A stretch of 64,000 nucleotides of DNA from Brochothrix thermosphacta DSM 20171 = FSL F6-1036 (GTDB lineage: Bacteria; Bacillota; Bacilli; Lactobacillales; Listeriaceae), in NCBI RefSeq assembly GCF_036884295.1, contig NZ_CP145608.1, positions 2,438,285 to 2,502,284 of the forward strand, read 5' to 3'. Below are positions 60,694 to 64,000 of this stretch, piece after piece (position 1 is the first letter of the stretch; every line of letters begins with the position of its first letter). The translations under genes were made by a program, and so were the position numbers. The notes under the pieces were generated by a model. It saw nothing but the letters and a program-made list of their open reading frames with translations, searched no databases and was not told the origin of the DNA.

Positions 60694-60912
60694 TTAAGAA
60701 GTTATTTCAATCGTTTTCTCCTTGTTGCTACTAATGAAAAAATCCCCCAAAACAATCAACAGTACACCCATCAAAGTTGTAGATGCTTTATTCTCTTTTT
60801 CACCTGTTTCAGGTAGCTCTTTAGCATTTGTCACTTCATTTTTATTGCTTGTTATCGTTCCCAATTGATTTGAAGTTTCATCCGTTGTTGAGCTTGCCCC
60901 TGGTGGTGTCAT
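60694..60912 (-). CDS. C-terminal LPETG anchor segment of the LRR surface protein
   Basis: This segment carries ELPETGEKENKASTTLMGVL followed by a hydrophobic stretch and a short tail (SNKEKTIEITS): a sortase A substrate signal. The first Met is internal; the same frame continues upstream through the stalk repeats to the frameshift. The Lys/Glu-rich tail is less basic than usual. Confidence 0.7.
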   Translation of the reverse strand: MTPPGASSTTDETSNQLGTITSNKNEVTNAKELPETGEKENKASTTLMGVLLIVLGDFFISSNKEKTIEITS

Positions 60913-61004
60913 ATCTTTTGAAGTTGAACCAGTTTGTGTACTTGGTGTTGGGGGCGTTGTTTCTCTCGTTGTTGAGCTGGGTTCTGCTGTAGTCGTTGAA
61001 TCAG

Positions 61005-61595
61005 TCGTTGTACTTGATGTTGGGAGCGTTGTTTCTCTTGTGGTTGAGCTGGGTTCTGTTGTGGTTGTTGAATCAGTTGGTGTACTTGATGTTGGGGGCG
61101 TTGTTTCTCTTGTGGTTGAGCTGGGTTCTGTTGTAGTCGTTGAATCAGTCGTTGTACTTGATGTTGGGGGCGTTGTTTCTCTTGTGGTTGAGCTGGGTTC
61201 TGTTGTAGTCGTTGAATCAGTTGTTGTACTTGATGTTGGGGGCGTTGTTTCTCTTGTGGTTGAGCTTGGCTCTGTTGTAGTCGTTGAATCAGTTGTTGTA
61301 CTTGATGTTGGGGGCGTTGTTTCTCTTGTGGTTGAGCTTGGCTCTGTTGTAGTCGTTAATCAGTTGTTGTACTTGATGTTGGGGGCGTTGTTTCTCTTGT
61401 GGTTGAGCTTGGCTCTGTTGTAGTCGTTGAATCAGTTGTTGTACTTGATGTTGGGGGCGTTGTTTCTCTTGTGGTTGAGCTTGGCTCTGTTGTAGTCGTT
61501 GAATCAGTTGTTGTACTTGATGTTGGGGGCGTTGTTTCTCTTGTGGTTGAGCTTGGCTCTGTTGTAGTCGTTGAATCAGTTGTCGAATTCGTCTC
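61005..61595 (-). repeat. 72-bp tandem repeats encoding the Ser/Thr stalk
   Basis: About eight copies of a 72-bp unit (24 codons). The inner copies are nearly identical and the outermost differ at a few positions (for example LPTSST and AEPSS). One copy is 71 bp because of the single-base deletion that breaks the gene. Confidence 0.9.
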
Positions 61596-62396
61596 TGAAG
61601 TTGTACTTTCACTGGTCGTTGGACCATCATCCCTCAATAGTGTATAAGGTTGTATAATCGTAACCGAATATTCGAACGGCCCATAAATAGAGCCCGTATA
61701 GGTCACTCGTACTTCACTATTACCGGTTAAATTATTCCACGTTACTTTACCATTTTCATAGATGCCTTCTTTTGTCGCATTAACATTGATTGTGGGGAAA
61801 CCTGTTTCAACATAAGGAAGATCCAATTCAAACGTCGGACTGGTTAACGTCACAGTCGGTAACGTAATTGTTTGGTTATTCGGGTTGGATGCATAGAAAG
61901 TCTCTGCTGGATATTGTGCTATTGGAGAAAAATCTCTAATTTGATTATTTTCAAAATGAAAAACGGAATACCTAGGTAATTTCGGAACATCATTAAACAT
62001 AGACAAATCACTAATGTTATTTGATGAAACATCAAAAAAGAAATAATTACCTGTAGATGCCTCCCAATTATTGAAAATTGGTAACAACGGTGATAAGTCA
62101 CTGATATTATTTTCACTTAAGTACATCTCACCTAGATTCAAGGCATACCCTAGCCCTTCCAAACTCGAAATATTCTTATTAACGGCCCTCAACTCTTTAA
62201 GTTTCAATAATGATTCGTCTGTTATGTCTGTATCGTCATTTAAATTTAATGTATCTTTAATCACGGTTCTCAATGCATTATCTGGGATAATTACTTGAGT
62301 CGCTGCCTTTGCATCTATACCAGTAAAACTTGCCGTACAGATAATTAACACTGCAGAAATAACACTGATTAGACCTCTTCTATGCCTCTTATTCAT
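61356..62396 (-). CDS. Expressed N-terminal part of the LRR surface protein
   Basis: This is the open part up to the frameshift, about 346 residues including signal peptide, LRRs, Ig-like region and three stalk repeats. Without the anchor the product would be secreted rather than wall-bound. Confidence 0.75.
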   Translation of the reverse strand: MNKRHRRGLISVISAVLIICTASFTGIDAKAATQVIIPDNALRTVIKDTLNLNDDTDITDESLLKLKELRAVNKNISSLEGLGYALNLGEMYLSENNISDLSPLLPIFNNWEASTGNYFFFDVSSNNISDLSMFNDVPKLPRYSVFHFENNQIRDFSPIAQYPAETFYASNPNNQTITLPTVTLTSPTFELDLPYVETGFPTINVNATKEGIYENGKVTWNNLTGNSEVRVTYTGSIYGPFEYSVTIIQPYTLLRDDGPTTSESTTSETNSTTDSTTTTEPSSTTRETTPPTSSTTTDSTTTTEPSSTTRETTPPTSSTTTDSTTTTEPSSTTRETTPPTSSTTTD

Positions 62397-62604
62397 CTCA
62401 ATCAACCTCTCCTCCATTTTTTGAAAAACAATTTAAAGACCCCTTCTTAATTGTTTTTTTATAAAATACCCTTATTTCCAATAAGAGAAACGCTGATGAC
62501 ATATGGATATAGTAAGTGATATTTATATAACCAAACAAAAAATAACATGTATCAAACGTAAAAAAACGATTGATACATGTTATTTTTGTTGATTGCACTT
62601 CACT

Positions 62605-63165
62605 CTAACTATCATTTTTTTTCGCATGTCTCTTTCGATATTGTAGCGGTGATTCGCCATACTTTTCACGAAATTTTTTAATAAAATAAGAGACATTTTC
62701 AATACCTGCTTTTTCTGCAATCACTTTTATCGCTAAATTACTTTGCAACAATTCTTTTTTTGCCGCCTGCAACCGTAGTTCTATTAACCTTTGTTGTGGT
62801 GTGATTCCTGTGAATTTTTTATATACATGGCGTAAGTAGGAAGGTGAACCATGAGCTAAATGACCTAAGTCCTCCAAACTTAATTTTTGCGCGTACTTCG
62901 TTTCTAAAATATTATTAATTGTTTTTATCCATTCCTCATTGTCTACTGGTTCGCCTAACGGCTGACATCTCTTACATTGCCGATATCCCCTCTGGCCGGG
63001 TTCATTTTTATCATAGTATACTGTAATATTTTGTCGGTTTGGCATTTTTGAAGGGCATGACGGGCGACAAAATATTTTTGTGCTTTTTACGGCATACCAA
63101 AAAATACCATCATATGTTTTATCATTATTTTTAATAGCTGCCCATTCTATATCTGTCACACTCAC
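62605..63165 (-). CDS. adaA: Methylphosphotriester-DNA alkyltransferase and AraC-type activator
   Basis: AdaA-type protein: the N-terminal zinc domain accepts methyl groups from DNA phosphotriesters and turns the AraC-type C-terminus into an activator of alkylation repair. The four cysteines are in FCRPSCPSK and QCKRC (residues 33, 37, 64 and 67 from the GTG start). I place the start at GTG 63165, 8 bp after AGAAGG; TTG two codons earlier is possible. The C-terminal HTHs are LSLEDLGHLAHGSPSYLRHV and IKVIAEKAGIENVSYFIKKF. It is paired with adaB 41 bp upstream. Confidence 0.9.
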   Translation of the reverse strand: MSVTDIEWAAIKNNDKTYDGIFWYAVKSTKIFCRPSCPSKMPNRQNITVYYDKNEPGQRGYRQCKRCQPLGEPVDNEEWIKTINNILETKYAQKLSLEDLGHLAHGSPSYLRHVYKKFTGITPQQRLIELRLQAAKKELLQSNLAIKVIAEKAGIENVSYFIKKFREKYGESPLQYRKRHAKKNDS

Positions 63166-63206
63166 ACACAATACCTTCTTTCTTTAACCACTTACCTTTA
63201 AAATGA

Positions 63207-63710
63207 TTATATCTGGGTACCCTCTATTTTTAACAGTTCTACTTTTCTATTTACCCCGCCGGCATATCCGGTTAAAGAACCATTACTGCCTATCACACGA
63301 TGACACGGCATAATAATCGAAATTGGATTATGTCCCACCGCACCACCAACGGCTCTGGCCGAACCGATATCCCCACCATATAAAAGGCGCAATTTGTCTA
63401 CAATTGCTTGATACGTCATTGTTTCTCCATAAGGGATTGTTATCAATACCTCACATACTTTTTTTCGGAAATCTGTCACCTTTGGGGCTAATACAAGTTG
63501 CCCCATCGTTGGGATATGCCCCATGAAATATTCATCTAGCCAACGTTTAGCTTCATCAATCATTAAATCTTGACCTGTAACGGCCTCTTCCAAATGGTAA
63601 CCCGCACCATAATATTTCTGTTCTGAAAACCATACACCAATTAACGCTGTTCCATCACTCAACAACAATAAATTGCCTAACGGTGATTCATAGTCGCTTT
63701 TTATTAACAT
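63207..63710 (-). CDS. adaB: Methylated-DNA-[protein]-cysteine S-methyltransferase
   Basis: This 167-residue suicide repair protein removes O6-methylguanine damage. The active-site motif IMPCHRVIG contains acceptor Cys136, preceded by SARAVGGAVGHNP and followed by SLTGYAGG. It precedes adaA in the same direction, forming the ada-type adaptive response unit known from Bacillus. The name adaB rests on this context; ogt would be equivalent. Confidence 0.92.
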   Translation of the reverse strand: MLIKSDYESPLGNLLLLSDGTALIGVWFSEQKYYGAGYHLEEAVTGQDLMIDEAKRWLDEYFMGHIPTMGQLVLAPKVTDFRKKVCEVLITIPYGETMTYQAIVDKLRLLYGGDIGSARAVGGAVGHNPISIIMPCHRVIGSNGSLTGYAGGVNRKVELLKIEGTQI

Positions 63711-63851
63711 CTTCTCATCCTCCCATTTCGTTGTGATAAAACGTCATGAAACTACTTTTTCTCTTTAATCAGCTCTTCAATATATTATAGCAGTTTTAAA
63801 GATGTCAAAATGTCACTATCTGTCTTTCTAAATAATGCTAATTTACAGAAC

Positions 63852-63884
63852 AAAAAGACACCACTTAAAAAGTGAGGTCTTTTT
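63852..63884 (-). terminator. Terminator of the gene entering from the right
   Basis: AAAAAGAC (63852-63859) and GTCTTTTT (63877-63884) with inner CACTT/AAGTG form a hairpin about 20 bp after the stop at 63905. Confidence 0.75.
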
Positions 63885-63904
63885 ATATAAAATTATTTAG
63901 AAGA

Positions 63905-64000
63905 TTATACGTTAGTTAAAGAGTCTTTATCACTTTTAATCATCGCAGCAATGCCAATCATTTCACCTGACTCATTGATTACTTTCCAAATACTTCCCTC
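63905..64000 (-). CDS. C-terminal end of a gene outside the window
   Basis: Thirty-one sense codons are open to the edge, ending GEMIGIAAMIKSDKDSLTNV-stop (TAA at 63907-63905). The partial sequence EGSIWKVINESGEMIGIAAM has a strand-turn-strand pattern like a PAS or sensor domain tail. Too short to identify. Confidence 0.55.
   Translation of the reverse strand, partial: EGSIWKVINESGEMIGIAAMIKSDKDSLTNV

Larger units (their letters stand above)
60694..62396 (-). pseudogene. Leucine-rich-repeat LPXTG surface protein, frameshifted in a tandem repeat
   Basis: The start is ATG 62396 (MNKRHRRGLISVISAVLII), 9 bp after GGAGGAGAGG. A signal peptide (ending IDAKAAT) is followed by an internalin-like LRR domain (ISSLEGLGYALNLGEMYLSE, NISDLSPL) and an Ig-like inter-repeat domain. 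A Ser/Thr stalk of 24-residue repeats (TTDSTTTTEPSSTTRETTPP + TSST) leads to an LPETG anchor (residues from 60790). In one repeat a C is missing (61352-61354; GATTAACGAC instead of GATTCAACGAC), so the frame is lost and the anchored product is not made. Slippage between repeats could restore it. Confidence 0.85.

Noticed and set aside
61040-61647. Plus-strand repetitive frames (VVELGSVVVVESVVV)
   Set aside because: Antisense shadow of the 72-bp stalk repeats of the LRR surface protein.

Overview
The window looks like a low-GC Firmicute chromosome. The mix of features points to the Listeriaceae/Lactobacillales border, and Brochothrix is my best guess, inferred only from gene content. The supporting features are a mevalonate kinase/decarboxylase operon, a Bacillus-type Fur box (7-1-7) and Zur boxes, a CodY-type box, cre-like sites, a WalR-type box, Mga-like regulators, LPXTG surface proteins, a single L-lactate dehydrogenase and an adaA-adaB pair.

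Layout. 1-1.8 kb: Fur-type siderophore permeases (minus strand). 2.0-6.6 kb: a plus-strand operon of a TctA-type permease and the three ATP-dependent mevalonate enzymes. 6.7-8.9 kb: zinc-starvation block (ArsR/CzrA-like sensor, AdcA/ZnuA lipoprotein, zinc-free paralogues of L33, S14 and L32, two Zur boxes). 9.0-12.6 kb: accessory island of small secreted proteins, each followed by a tiny membrane peptide, with two paralogous XRE regulators and a shared promoter element. 12.6-13.5 kb: no protein gene, but a GC-richer stretch that may be a structured RNA. 13.6-18.3 kb: fructose/tagatose-type PTS, kinase, aldolase and a divergent RpiR regulator. 18.4-31.9 kb: housekeeping and stress genes (UbiB-like kinase, FolT, aminotransferase, SAM riboswitch with a 51-aa protein, quinone-detoxification operon, CorA, BrnQ, a broken NapA antiporter). 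32-40 kb: a candidate ncRNA, two Mga-like regulators, LysR regulator, Ldh, acyltransferase and an M23 hydrolase with a WalR-type box.

40.4-49.8 kb holds one enormous LPXTG adhesin gene (about 3,000 codons, about 19 SpaA/Cna-B-like repeats, a collagen-like PGK tail). It is broken by one frameshift and two nonsense codons. Its leader carries five successive hairpins that all present the same hexaloop (GGGGAT in the mRNA sense) on different but self-complementary stems. This is the strongest unexplained signal in the window. 50-53 kb: HxlR and a third Mga-like regulator. 53-59.5 kb: a glycoside-use operon (beta-phosphoglucomutase, GH3 enzyme, GPH symporter, and an AraC regulator fused to a GH39 enzyme). 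59.7-60.5 kb: DUF2975/XRE pair. 60.7-62.4 kb: a leucine-rich-repeat LPXTG protein broken in a 72-bp repeat. 62.6-63.7 kb: adaA-adaB. 63.9-64 kb: the 3' end of a further gene.

No rRNA, tRNA, CRISPR array or intact insertion sequence was recognised.
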